From positions 15,224,119 through 15,288,118 of the forward strand of contig OX031071.1 of NCBI GenBank assembly GCA_943736015.1: a DNA stretch of 64,000 nucleotides. Direction: 5' to 3'. The notes below the pieces were generated by a model that was given only the letters and a program-made list of their open reading frames with translations, had not been told where the DNA came from and searched no databases. Source of the stretch: Tridacna crocea. Its lineage: Eukaryota > Mollusca > Bivalvia > Cardiida > Cardiidae. A program made the translations under genes and the position numbers. This document shows positions 53,741 to 62,479 of this stretch, one piece after another; within the stretch, counting starts at the first letter, position 1, and every line of letters starts with the position of its first letter.

Positions 53741-54973
53741 GGTAAACGGTCAAAAGCCCCTCCGGTCATTATCCCCTACCCCCAAAACAGGTAAGGCGGT
53801 CAAAAGCCCCTTCGCAAATTTGCAAGGGCGGTCATTATCCCCTTCATCAATTTTTAAAGGCGGACAAAAGCCCCTTCGCGATTTCGCAAGGGTGGTCATT
53901 ATCCCCTTCATCAAATTTTGATGGCGGTCAAAGGCCCCTTTATCAGTAGCAGACAAAAGTCCCTATGAATGGTAACCATACCAACATTATCCCCTCCGTA
54001 GACATGAAGTCTGATAATCGCTTTGAAATAGAACACTTGTAAAATATACACTAATGTGTGAAATGTGTGAAATTATCGGATGTGGATCTATAATTGATGA
54101 TTGTTGATTGATTGTAATGTTCAACCCCGTTTTAAACATTGTTTGATTTATATCGTGGCTGCCAATGTATCTATCACCGCTTTTCCATGGTGCTTTTTTT
54201 CAATTAGTCGGCTATTTTTTCCCAGGCCACTGTCTACTTACTTACTCACATAACCATTTAAATGCTAATGGTCAACGGGTAGCTCAGTGGTGAGCGTGTC
54301 GGACTCATGACCTAGTGGTTATGAGTTCGATACTGGTTGAGGCAAACTTTCTTTCCGGCGTAATTTCGCCTCTCATCTCTGCTGAAGCATTTGAGAAAAG
54401 TAGTTGGTGGCTTTGGAAAGAAAGTTGTGTAAGTACCGGTGTGAGAAAGCCAGGAAACACATGTGCATCAGCAACTGCCATGATATGACCTTAGCTGTTA
54501 AAGTGGCGTAAACCCCCAATACAACCAACCAACATCTATTGAAATGAATCAGATAAACTGAGGACGGATTAAGATAATTATCTGTTATGGTACAAAGTGA
54601 TCACTCGTTTACATGTTGAATGTATAAGACCGACAGGAAACAATTTTAATGAGTAAATCAACATCAAGCAAAAAAAGGGGGGGGGCAGGAGATAGGGATG
54701 CACGGCACAGGTACGACACTGAAATTATTTTATTTCTTCGTTAGAAATCACAAAGAGAAACGCTAGCCCATGTAAAGGGGCTTTTGTACGCCCAAAAGAT
54801 TGGATCAAGGGGATAATGACCACCCTTACTAAATCGCAAAGGGGCTTTTGACCGCCTTTAAAATTTGATGAAGGGGATAATGACCGCCCTTGTAAAATTA
54901 TGAAGGGGCTTTTGACCGCCATACCTGTTTTGGGGGAAGGGGATTATGACCGGAGGGGCTTTTGACCGCCATT
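53741..54973. mobile_element. Fold-back element with GGTCAAAAGCCCC / GGTCATTATCCCC subrepeats
   Basis: Arms of about 220 bp in inverted orientation alternate GGTCAAAAGCCCCTTCGC and GGTCATTATCCCCTTCATCA units. The same order of units is kept in both arms, including the outermost CCCAAAACAGGT-type spacer. CTTGTATAGT flanks both sides (53731-53740, 54974-54983), so a 9-10-bp duplication. The centre holds a SINE (54272-54535). No coding sequence. The length of the duplication favours a Mutator-like origin. Confidence 0.88.
54272..54535 (+). mobile_element. tRNA-derived SINE nested inside fold-back element
   Basis: A box GGTAGCTCAGTGGTGAGC, B box GAGTTCGATACTG, body AAAAGTAGTTGGTGGCTTTG, tail CAATACAACCAACCAAC. 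Same family as 52144. Confidence 0.85.
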
Positions 54974-55257
54974 CTTGTATAGTCACATGGATGTAATGTG
55001 TGAAAACCCTGGATCATAGCTGTGTTTTGTGGATTTTATTGGCAGTTGGTGTTATACACGAATATGAATTGCTTTGAAAAACTCGGACCGATTTATAGGT
55101 ATATTATCGGAATTCTAATCGGTCCGGCTACTCAAAAGTCGGTCTGGACCGGCATTTGGTCGGTTTTCCGGAGCCCTGCAACCAACCAATTGATTATTAT
55201 ATATTATTAAATCATAGAGCTCTATTAAACGAGGGCTTAATGCAACTGATAAAAACT

Positions 55258-55690
55258 ATTGATCCAGGTCACCCTGCCCACTCCATGCAGACTGACCTGG
55301 GCCAAATTTTATGCTATTGGTCAGTTATCTGTATGTCCAAGGACCAGTCTACCTCATGGTCAAGTTGTTTTTTAACTCTTTACCACGCAATCCTGACTTT
55401 TCAATACCCTAAAGAAGAAGTCTTTGGAAAACACTGTGGGAACAGGAGAAAATGCTGGTAATCAGCATTTTCTCCTTTTCCCTCAGTGTTTTCTACTCTA
55501 TCAAAGAGAGAAATCATCATTTCATCAATGTTTAATTTGTTGTCTGCAAAACTAATGCTTTCAATTTGGTCACATCCCAAATTTTGTCATTTGGTAAAGG
55601 GTTAAAAAGCATGGTTATGCTGGGTCCACAATTATGTGATGCTTTCTAAACATCATGGATCATGGAAATGATTAAGCCCCTTTTTGCCAG
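55258..55690 (+). repeat. Dispersed repeat carrying a MITE-1 (copy 2)
   Basis: Flanks GACCTGGGCCAAATTTTATG and ATTATGTGATGCTTTCTAAA match 51100-51545. The MITE-1 sits at the equivalent TTAA but in forward orientation. Confidence 0.7.
55372..55605 (+). mobile_element. MITE-1, complete
   Basis: 234 bp, TTAACTCTTTACCACGCAAT to TCATTTGGTAAAGGGTTAA. Core GAAAATGCTGGTAATCAGCA. Same subfamily as 18521-18750. Confidence 0.9.
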
Positions 55691-55849
55691 AGATTGGATC
55701 ACACATGTATAAGGTAACAGACCGAACAAACTTATCAATTCATCTGACAATCTCATATTTTGATGACCCTAAAACAATAATAGTTTTTTTTTTAACTATG
55801 TGCGAAAAACACTGGTTTAACATTTTTGCCAAACCATTCCATAACAACT

Positions 55850-56055
55850 TGGAGATAAAAAAACCTTTGGAAAACTTTATGGGAAAAAGAGAAAATGCAA
55901 ACAATGAGCATTTGCCTGTAATCTATTCATCTATCTGCCATCACCTGAGCTGCATTACAACAATTGTAATCACCTGAGCTGCATTAAAATTTTGTTGTCT
56001 TCAAATGGTTTCCTATTCAAACAAGTACAGAAAGCTGATGTTTGGTAAAGGGCAA
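55850..56055 (+). repeat. MITE-1 remnant with internal duplication
   Basis: ACCTTTGGAAAACTTTATGG, TGAGCATTTGCC, TCACCTGAGCTGCATTA (twice) and TGTTTGGTAAAGGGC remain. Confidence 0.6.
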
Positions 56056-56061
56056 ACTAAC

Positions 56062-56162
56062 CTTTCTGTAGTTTCAAGTTGCTTGTTTCCAAGTCCTTGT
56101 TTACCAGAGTCCATTTTGTAAGCATTTACTTCTCTCATTTCTTCCCATAGGTTTACCTGTCC
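56062..56162 (-). CDS. Upstream exon of Arg/Glu-rich repeat protein
   Basis: Acceptor GAGTCCTTCCTGTAG (in-frame stop just upstream) and donor GAAAG|GTTAGT bound 101 bases. They read GQVNLWEEMREVNAYKMDSG, then KQGLGNKQLETTE plus two thirds of a codon. Phase 2 exit fits 51690-51809, giving ...ETTESNKDES... The large intron between them is where the SINE/hAT/fold-back nest lies. The 5' exons were not found. Confidence 0.55.
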
Positions 56163-56253
56163 CTACAGGAAGGACTCTTGCAGCACAGTGAAACCTTTGT
56201 TAATGGTTGCCTGTCTTGAGAAGCCACCTAAATGTATATAATCAGTCCTCATT

Positions 56254-56423
56254 TTAACCCTTATCCTGCTAAATAAGTGAAATAAAAAAACTTTTGAGGA
56301 AAAAAAATCTCCATATCAGACAGTGTAGATCCAAAATCACACTGCACATTCTGTGCAGTTTGATCTTGATCTACACCGTCCCCCAAAAGGTCAGTAAGAT
56401 TCAATTATTAGCCAAAGGGTCAA
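56254..56423 (+). repeat. MITE-3 copy, best preserved
   Basis: TTAACCCTTATCCTGCTAAA on the left. Palindrome GTGTAGATCCAAAATCACAC / GTTTGATCTTGATCTACAC around TGCACATTCTGTGCA. The right end GCCAAAGGGTCAA is a mutated GGGTTAA. Confidence 0.72.
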
Positions 56424-56591
56424 GATATCCCCATCAGCTTTTGGGTACAAGGAGCAACCTCACATTTTACCTTTATTAAACCCACAGGCACTTGCCTTTA
56501 GACATGGTCTCTCTCTATAGTCAAATGAATTTATAAAAGATATTATTGTATGGTGTTTAACACAGTTTTCAACATTATTTCAGTTATATCA

Positions 56592-56663
56592 CAGCAGCCA
56601 GTGCACCTATCCATGCTTTCCTGGAGTTTATTTTACCACTACTCCATACAGTACACTGGCTGC
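56592..56663. repeat. Small TIR repeat, GCAGCCAGTG ends
   Basis: GCAGCCAGTGCACCTATCC opposed by GTACACTGGCTGC. The internal TCCATGCTTTCCTGGAGT recurs at 5800, 61057 and (inverted) 63867. Confidence 0.55.
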
Positions 56664-56774
56664 ATAACCATTGTCAGAACAACAATTGGCGATGAGAGAT
56701 GAAGTAATCCTAAATCAAGAGGGTTGAAGCTATTGATCTGATAAATAAACTGTAGAATTATAGTAAGCTAGCCT

Positions 56775-57022
56775 TAGACGCTATCAAGAAATCAAACCGA
56801 GACAAGTTTTTGTACCGTGTATTTGCTGATGTGCAGCATCTTCCAGTAGAAAAGACTAGCAGTTTTCATCACCCTCGAAGTTACAAATATGCAAGTCTGA
56901 TTACAACAGTGTCAGTGGCACTGCGAACAATTCAGATCTCAATCGTGGAGAACTGTTCGCTTTTTTTTTCTTTTGCTGTATTGAGGCACAAGAATTTTAC
57001 ATTCTATGATGTAAAAAATTGA
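56775..57022 (+). CDS. Weak coding-like stretch
   Basis: One frame reads DAIKKSNRDKFLYRVFADVQ, HLPVEKTSSFHHPRS and YKYASLITTVSVALRTIQIS before low-complexity FFSF. Composition looks protein-like but no splice sites are convincing, and the best-supported neighbouring genes are on the other strand. Confidence 0.22.
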
Positions 57023-57436
57023 TAAAATATGAAAAAAACAGCCCCTGTATATAAAGTGTTTCTTTATATATTGGGAAGATTTATTTTTCATATTTTATCA
57101 TTTATTTTGGTTACAGAATGTCAAATTCCTTTGATTGAGGCTATTACATACATACCCTTTGCACTTTGATTCTTATCAATTTTTACATTCCTAATCTTTG
57201 GTAAAAATATATTCACTTGCAACAGAAATATAAATTATTTTACCAGTAATTCAATGGTTATTCTTCTTCAACACCCGCTGCTAAGTGCGGTAGCGGGTGC
57301 TCCTAGCAATATTCGTTCATTCTTTATACGCTCTTCTCCTGGTGATTCGTGTGGCTTAATTTTTCGAACAGGCGCATGCGCATTACTTGAACAGAAATGT
57401 TTTGTCTAAATTGAAAAATAAAATCATGATAACTTC
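57023..57436. other. No gene; GC hairpin at 57270-57302
   Basis: ACACCCGCTGCTAAGTGCGG and TAGCGGGTGC form a stem of about 9 bp. The rest is AT-rich. Confidence 0.45.
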
Positions 57437-57907
57437 TTAAAGATAAATAAAACTCGAAAAACTGCATAAATTGCACAACATTGTAACCATTACCGCTTTG
57501 TAGGTCAGAGTCATGCTGATCCAGATCACTTGGAAGCTTCTTTTCGGATTCGTGGTATTTATTTGGGCTATAAATAGTAGGGGCACCTGAGGGGTTTTTT
57601 CATTGCTGGCATATTCAGGATTTCTTTCAATGTAAATTTGTACATCAAGTTTATCCCACTTGTCAATTTTTGTATAGTTAAATATGTTTTTTGTCGTTTG
57701 TAACAAGGAACCCTTCCATGAATTATGATGAATAATGGTGGAGCTACGTGCAGTGTTAAGCCATATATTCCATGACAGCAAATTATAATGTCTACAAGAG
57801 CACCGCATTACGGCAAAACATAAATCTTTATCAACTATAAACCTTCTTTCATAAAATAAGGTGATGCAATTAGAATAAATTATGTTTGAAAAATTCACAA
57901 ATATCAT
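57437..57907 (-). pseudogene. Unidentified frameshifted coding remnant
   Basis: The minus frame reads RFIVDKDLCFAVMRCSCRHY, NLLSWNIWLNTARSS, KIDKWDKLDVQIYIERNPEY and ASNEKTPQ. Shortly after, the coding character moves to another frame (GAPTIYSPNKYHESEKKLPS, DLDQHDSDLQSGNGYN), consistent with one frameshift near 57595. It is on the same strand as, and 115 bp downstream of, the transposase-derived gene. No family recognised. A short intron with donor CAG|GTGCCC is an alternative to the frameshift. Confidence 0.42.
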
Positions 57908-58022
57908 TGAATATCACAAATATCATTGAATAAGAACGAATTTATCTAAATGGGTTCAACTGATCAAAAACAATAAAACAAGAAAAGAACGGAAACAAAG
58001 AACTTGAAACAGTTGAACACAT

Positions 58023-59807
58023 TTAAAAGGTGCAGTGACAGCATAAAAACGTGTCTCCGCGTCTTACTACATTTTGGGTATGACAGAATGACAAATGTAC
58101 CCAATGGTCACATTTGGAACACTGTGCCCATGAGACAATTTTGAGATATGGCCTGTTATTAAGGTTGGGGGGCGAGAACTTGTTACAAACACAGCAAAGG
58201 TCACTGTCTGAAGGATCGTCTGTGTCCATGTCAGATTCACTGTCCATTTCAAATTCTGGTTGGGCATTGGTATTTTTGTTATTATTGACTCCACTAGTTG
58301 AAGGCTCTTCATTACTATTAATTTTTCTTTTCTGTCCCTGTTTTGGTTTTTTGTCATTTCTCTTGAATTGTTGCAATCTTTCGTTTTCATATTCTGTCAG
58401 TTCTTCCATATAAGGTCCTTCGGTTATGGCCGTGCCCCCTGCTCGTGGCTTAGTTGATCTATTGGCAGCTTTGCTGCAACATTGACAATGCTTAGATGAT
58501 TTTTCTGTATCGTCCTTGTCTCCTTTCTCGTACATTTTTGACAAATAACTTTCAACTGCATCTTTCCCACCTTTCATGGCTTGTATCTTTTGTATCGGGT
58601 TTCTGTCTCTGTATGATTCTGTGGGGTATAACTTTTCTGGCGATACAGCATATCTATCAAATGGGTATATACCACTCTTCCTGAAAGCTGACATGATGTT
58701 AATTGGTGACATAGCCTTTAGATACGCTTTACAGGATATGTCAACCATGTCATACTTTGTGACAACCCTACCCATATTCTCCCTCATGAAGGCAGCACAT
58801 TCCCCATAATAAAATCTTTTGAAGGGCCCAAATATCCCTACATCTAACGGCTGCAGAATATGGGATGTGTGAGCAGGTAGAACAAATAGAATAATATTTT
58901 TGGAAGCTGCCCACTCAATCAGCGATTTTGAAATATGGGATGAATGACCATCAAATATAAGTAGAACGTGTTGGTTCTCATCCCGTGCCAAGCTTGGGAG
59001 GAAATGACCCTCCAAGTATTGTTTGAATACTTGGTAATTTGACCATCCAGAATCAGACATGACCCCTTTACAACCAGGGCTTGCTCCTTTCATTAAGTCA
59101 GGATTAAACCGTTTTCCCTTAAAAACAAAGAAGGGAGGCAAGAAGTGTCCAGCAGCATTTGCACAAGCAATGATTGTTGTTGTTGTTGATCTTGGGGAAG
59201 TCACGGACTGTGTTTTGCCACTGACCGGAGCTATCACATTAGGGGGTCTATGTTCTGGGTGTATGCCCGTTTCGTCCAAATTATATATAAACTGGGGCTT
59301 GTCATGAAGATTATACTTGGTAATTATAGCTTGTAGGTTGGAGAAATATGTTTCAACATTTTCCGGTGAAGCAGATTTTGCTCGAGTTGCCTCCAGAGCC
59401 TGTGGCTTTATTGCTCTAATACGATCTCCCCATCTCTTCAAGAATGCATATAGCCAGCAATTACTCATTGGATTACAGCTCTGTCTTTTCCCCAAAGCAT
59501 GAGCCAGTTCACCAGCAAGGTGTTGCACTTTGCGACATGTCGCACCATAGCCAAGTTGGGCTAACGATTCCAGATGGTCAACCAAGCCTTCTTCCTCTTC
59601 CATGGTAAAAATCGTATCACCACCTTTTTTGAAGTTAATGGGGTCGATGTTCCCTTTTACTCGATCTCTTAGGGTCTGCTCCGGTACTCCATGTAGTTTT
59701 GCAGAGTGTCTTACAGAAAGTCCACCAGTCATGACATCTTCATATGCTTTCAAAAGGTTCTCCGGGTGGTAAGATCGGTATTTATTTATGTACTGTTTAG
59801 GCCTCAC
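58023..59807 (-). CDS. Pogo/Tigger-type DDE transposase-derived protein with PHD finger, main exon
   Basis: 594 codons. A psq-type helix-turn-helix (residues ~14-55, LLKAYEDVMTGGLSVRHSAK, GVPEQTLRDRV) precedes a DDE_1 domain (~170-385). Likely catalytic residues are D178 (YNLDETGIH), D286 (LIFDGHSSH) and D322 (ILQPLDVGIFGPFK), 35 residues between the last two. The linker is acidic/basic (SDMDTDDPSDSD), and a C-terminal PHD-type zinc finger has C538/C541, C563/C566, H571, C575 and C589/C592. Expected role: DNA binding, possibly with chromatin recognition. The first codon is GTG, preceded in frame by TAA and by AACAG, so it is a spliced exon. All catalytic Asp are intact and there is no frameshift, amid decayed repeats. 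No flanking inverted repeats were found. It is either a young transposon or a domesticated gene. Confidence 0.93.
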   Translation of the reverse strand: MRPKQYINKYRSYHPENLLKAYEDVMTGGLSVRHSAKLHGVPEQTLRDRVKGNIDPINFKKGGDTIFTMEEEEGLVDHLESLAQLGYGATCRKVQHLAGELAHALGKRQSCNPMSNCWLYAFLKRWGDRIRAIKPQALEATRAKSASPENVETYFSNLQAIITKYNLHDKPQFIYNLDETGIHPEHRPPNVIAPVSGKTQSVTSPRSTTTTIIACANAAGHFLPPFFVFKGKRFNPDLMKGASPGCKGVMSDSGWSNYQVFKQYLEGHFLPSLARDENQHVLLIFDGHSSHISKSLIEWAASKNIILFVLPAHTSHILQPLDVGIFGPFKRFYYGECAAFMRENMGRVVTKYDMVDISCKAYLKAMSPINIMSAFRKSGIYPFDRYAVSPEKLYPTESYRDRNPIQKIQAMKGGKDAVESYLSKMYEKGDKDDTEKSSKHCQCCSKAANRSTKPRAGGTAITEGPYMEELTEYENERLQQFKRNDKKPKQGQKRKINSNEEPSTSGVNNNKNTNAQPEFEMDSESDMDTDDPSDSDLCCVCNKFSPPNLNNRPYLKIVSWAQCSKCDHWVHLSFCHTQNVVRRGDTFLCCHCTF

Positions 59808-60512
59808 CTGTTAATTTAAAACGATAATCAAACAGCTGATAATGTTAATGAAAAATGCAGAATATACAGGCAAATCCAACTGCAAGTCGGGTCCTGTGTG
59901 GCTCAGTGGTAAAGTGTAGGACTGGCGTGACCCGGATGCCCCGGGTTCGAGCCTTACCGACTCCACTGGGTTTTTCACAGACTCTCTTCGAGTAGGACAC
60001 TTCAGAGCCTAACCTTGTACTGGTGAAACCTAGGAAAACGTGAATGTTAGCTGTCACTGTGATATGACTGAAATAAAGTTGAAAACACCGTAAAACACTT
60101 TGCAAACAAAGAAAAAAACAGCTGCTAGACACAACTATTGTTGTTTTGTTTAATAGAATGTGCAAAAATGCCATAAAATCGTGAAAGTACTGTCCCAGTT
60201 AATTAAAAGTACTGGTATAATTAATTGATTTTCAGAAAATTTAATTGCTTCATTTAGCGTGTCATTTACCGTGTTAGAAAAATCAGCGATTAAGATTCCC
60301 CTATTGCGCCCCAGGTTTTCCCCATTCTTGCATGCGCCTTGATGACTCTGATAATGTCACGTGACTTCATACGAAATACCTGGCGTCGGCTACATGAATG
60401 AAATTTGGGATTTTTATGCTTGAAATAAACAAATACAGCGCCACCTACAGGCTTAAAAGATGTAAGAAATTAAATTGTTGATTATTTTTCTATTAATAGA
60501 AGGAATAAATAC
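59808..60512. other. Intron of the transposase-derived gene
   Basis: 705 bp between donor (60512) and acceptor (59808) on the minus strand. Holds a SINE (59889-60103) and otherwise AT-rich DNA. CAGCGCCACCTACAGG at 60438 looks like a possible transposon terminus, but no partner was found. Confidence 0.6.
59889..60103 (+). mobile_element. tRNA-derived SINE in intron
   Basis: A box GTGGCTCAGTGGTAAAGTG and B box GGGTTCGAGCCTT. The body ends GTGATATGACTGAAATAAAG. A third SINE family in this window. Antisense to the host gene. Confidence 0.75.
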
Positions 60513-60602
60513 CTGCTTAGCTCGCATTTCGAAGTTTAATCGGCAGCTCGTCAACCTGTCTTCACTTGTACAGAATTCGGACACGCGAGATGCCATTCTC
60601 AT
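60513..60602 (-). CDS. First coding exon of the transposase-derived gene
   Basis: ATG (60602; a second ATG two codons on) starts MRMASRVSEFCTSEDRLTSC and RLNFEMRAKQ, ending at a good donor CAG|GTATTT in phase 0. That matches the phase-0 entry at 59807 (joining ...MRAKQ|VRPKQYINKY). A short, polar leader of about 30 residues that completes the helix-turn-helix start. Total protein about 624 residues. 5' UTR and promoter were not resolved. Confidence 0.65.
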
Positions 60603-60874
60603 TCGAAAAAATACGTCATTAAAAAATACACGAAATCGAAGGGTACCACGAACCGAGCAGAATCGAGTATATCACTAAAACAGCCCAGCACGAAATCACA
60701 TTACTTTCTGAATATAATCCCAGGTTTATGTCATCATCTCAGAAAGTTTTCAGACGTATCTGTTTCACAGTCAAAGAAAAATCGATAGTGCTTCATTAAC
60801 TCACAACAATATGTGCAATTACTAAAATCTGATTTGACAGCTGAGAGTAGCTTACAGTCGGGTTCGTCTAAAAT
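60603..60874. promoter_or_regulatory. Presumed 5' flank of the transposase-derived gene
   Basis: About 270 bp between the first exon and the next transposon. No TATA box or other motif can be called. Promoter location is inferred from position only. Confidence 0.25.
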
Positions 60875-61085
60875 ACGAAAAGGACTCCTTTTCGCGAAAA
60901 GGACTTTAGATTTTACGAAAAGGAGTCATAGGAGTTAGTCCTTTTCGTGAAAAGGATTTACAAGTTCAAGAAAAAGAACCCTTCTCAAATTAGGATTTTT
61001 CTTTTTGCACATCGTTTTCAACATCATTACTTTATAGATAAATGCACCTATCTATGCTTTCCCGGAGTTCTGAAAAGGGGTGTCT

Positions 61086-61155
61086 TAACCCTTTCCCAAA
61101 CGACAAAATTTAAGACTCGTACAGATGGAATGCAACTGCAAACAAGACACTTATT
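61086..61155 (-). repeat. MITE-1 left fragment
   Basis: TTAACCCTTTCCCAAACGAC to GCAACTGCAAACAAGACAC. Confidence 0.75.
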
Positions 61156-61205
61156 TAACTGAAACAAGAGGACCATGATGGTCCTATATCGCTCACCTGA
61201 GTACC

Positions 61206-61738
61206 TAGTCTCAATAATGAGACGCCCCGGTGATCTTTTCATATTTGGACATTTACTGTACACCGTACCGTTTCGAGTCCATCGTAAATTTTCCGGTAGC
61301 AAATATAGATCGCTATACTGACTTTCGGTTTAGTCGGTTTTATCTGTATTGTAGCGAAATGCAATTAAATTTTTGTACTAAACATGACCAAAAACAAATT
61401 GTTAAACCATTCAGTACATAAAAAGCCTGTAGAAATCGTTTACAACATGTTTATCTTGGAAAAATCATGGACGAGATTTATCGTGCGTGGCAGCCATTTT
61501 GTATGTTTTCGGGAATGTAAACATTCGAGTAGCTGATGAAATGCACGTTTTTTTCTCATGATGAGCGTTTAGATTGAAAATATTTGTATTTTAAACGAAG
61601 GAATATTGAATACGCAAGCCACATGTATGTTTAAATCCTTGTGCGGAACTTTCAACTGATTTTGTCCGGGTTGTCTCTGTACCCAGAGACGACCAGTCGA
61701 AAAGTAACATAGCCTTTGGGGACAGTTATCTGTACTAC
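61206..61738 (+). mobile_element. Hairpin-ended element (copy 1), 8-bp TSD
   Basis: 533 bp between copies of TGAGTACC (61198-61205, 61739-61746) in the head of a pearl-like core; the uninterrupted site is visible at 46876 (CCTGAGTACCAAGCTG). The left end carries GTCTCAATAATGAGAC, the right end ACAGTTATCTGT, each a self-contained hairpin; the two ends are not inverted repeats of each other apart from TAGT. No poly-A tail and no coding frame. Second copy at 12195-13255. Confidence 0.85.
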
Positions 61739-62479
61739 TGAGTACCAAGCTGTAAAATCAAACTTGTGACCCCTGGTCTGGGCCAGTTTTGACCCCAGGG
61801 GCATCCTAAGAAAAAACTTGGTAGAGGTCCACTAGGAGATGCTACTTACAAAATATCAAAGCTCTACGCCTTCTAGTTTCAGAGAAGTAGAATTTTAAAG
61901 TTTTCCTTCTTTGTTCCAATGTTTCGAACTTGTGACCCTTGGGGCATGGCAAGTTTTGATCCAGGGGCATAGTATGAAGAAAGTTTGTAGAAGTCTACTA
62001 AGAGATGCTACATACCAGATATCAAAGCTCTACGCCTTCTAGTTTCAGAGAAGAAGAATTTTAAAGTTTTCCTTCTTTGTTCCTATGTTTCAAACTTGTG
62101 ACCCCGTCATGGGACCAGTTTTGACCCCAAGGACATCATATGAACAATCTTGGTAGAGGTCCACTAGGAGATGTTACATACCAAATATCAAAGCTCTGCA
62201 CCACCTAGTTTCAGCGAAGAAGAATTTTAAAGTTTTCCTTCTTTGTTCCTAAGCTTCAAACTTGTGACCCCAGGGTGGGGCCAGTTTTGACCCAAGGGGT
62301 ATCATATGAACAATCTTGGTAGAGGTCCACTAGGAGATGCTACATACCAAATATCAAAGCTCTGCGCCTCCTAGTTTCAGAGAATCTTTTTTTTTAAGTT
62401 TTCCTTTTTTGTTCCTATGTTTCAAACTTGTGACCCCGAGGCGGGGCAAGTTTTGACCCCAGGGGCATCATATGAACAA

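Larger units (their letters stand above)
52411..55178. mobile_element. hAT-type element, 2.8 kb, 8-bp TSD
   Basis: Perfect 11-bp ends CAGGGCTCCGG and CCGGAGCCCTG. CAACCAAC flanks both sides (52403-52410, 55179-55186), lying in the CAAC-rich SINE tail. Subterminal AATCGGTCC phrases occur at both ends. No transposase open frame remains. Contains the hAT-like relic 52488-53372 and the 53741-54973 element. Confidence 0.88.
52144..55189 (+). mobile_element. tRNA-derived SINE split by a hAT element
   Basis: Head with A box GGTGGCTCAGTGGTGAGC and a degenerate B box (GTGAGTTCTATACCC), body GAAAAGTAGTTGGTGGCTTT, tail CCCCAATACAACCAAC. The 13-bp target duplication TTGATTATTATAT is at 52131-52143 and 55190-55202. 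SINE sequence occupies 52144-52410 and, after the hAT insertion, 55179-55189. A relative is at 54272-54535. Confidence 0.9.
56163..56774. other. No gene; contains repeats
   Basis: Holds a MITE-3 (56254-56423) and a small palindrome (56592-56663). Nothing else is supported. Confidence 0.5.

Noticed and set aside
53673-54922. Basic-looking proteins encoded in the fold-back element
   Set aside because: They are translations of GGTCAAAAGCCCC/GGTCATTATCCCC units on both strands.
58114-58413. Plus-strand frames opposite the transposase exon
   Set aside because: Shadows of the 594-codon minus-strand frame.
60438-60455. CAGCGCCACCTACAGG as terminus of a transposon containing the transposase gene
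   Set aside because: No inverted partner was found on the other side of the gene.
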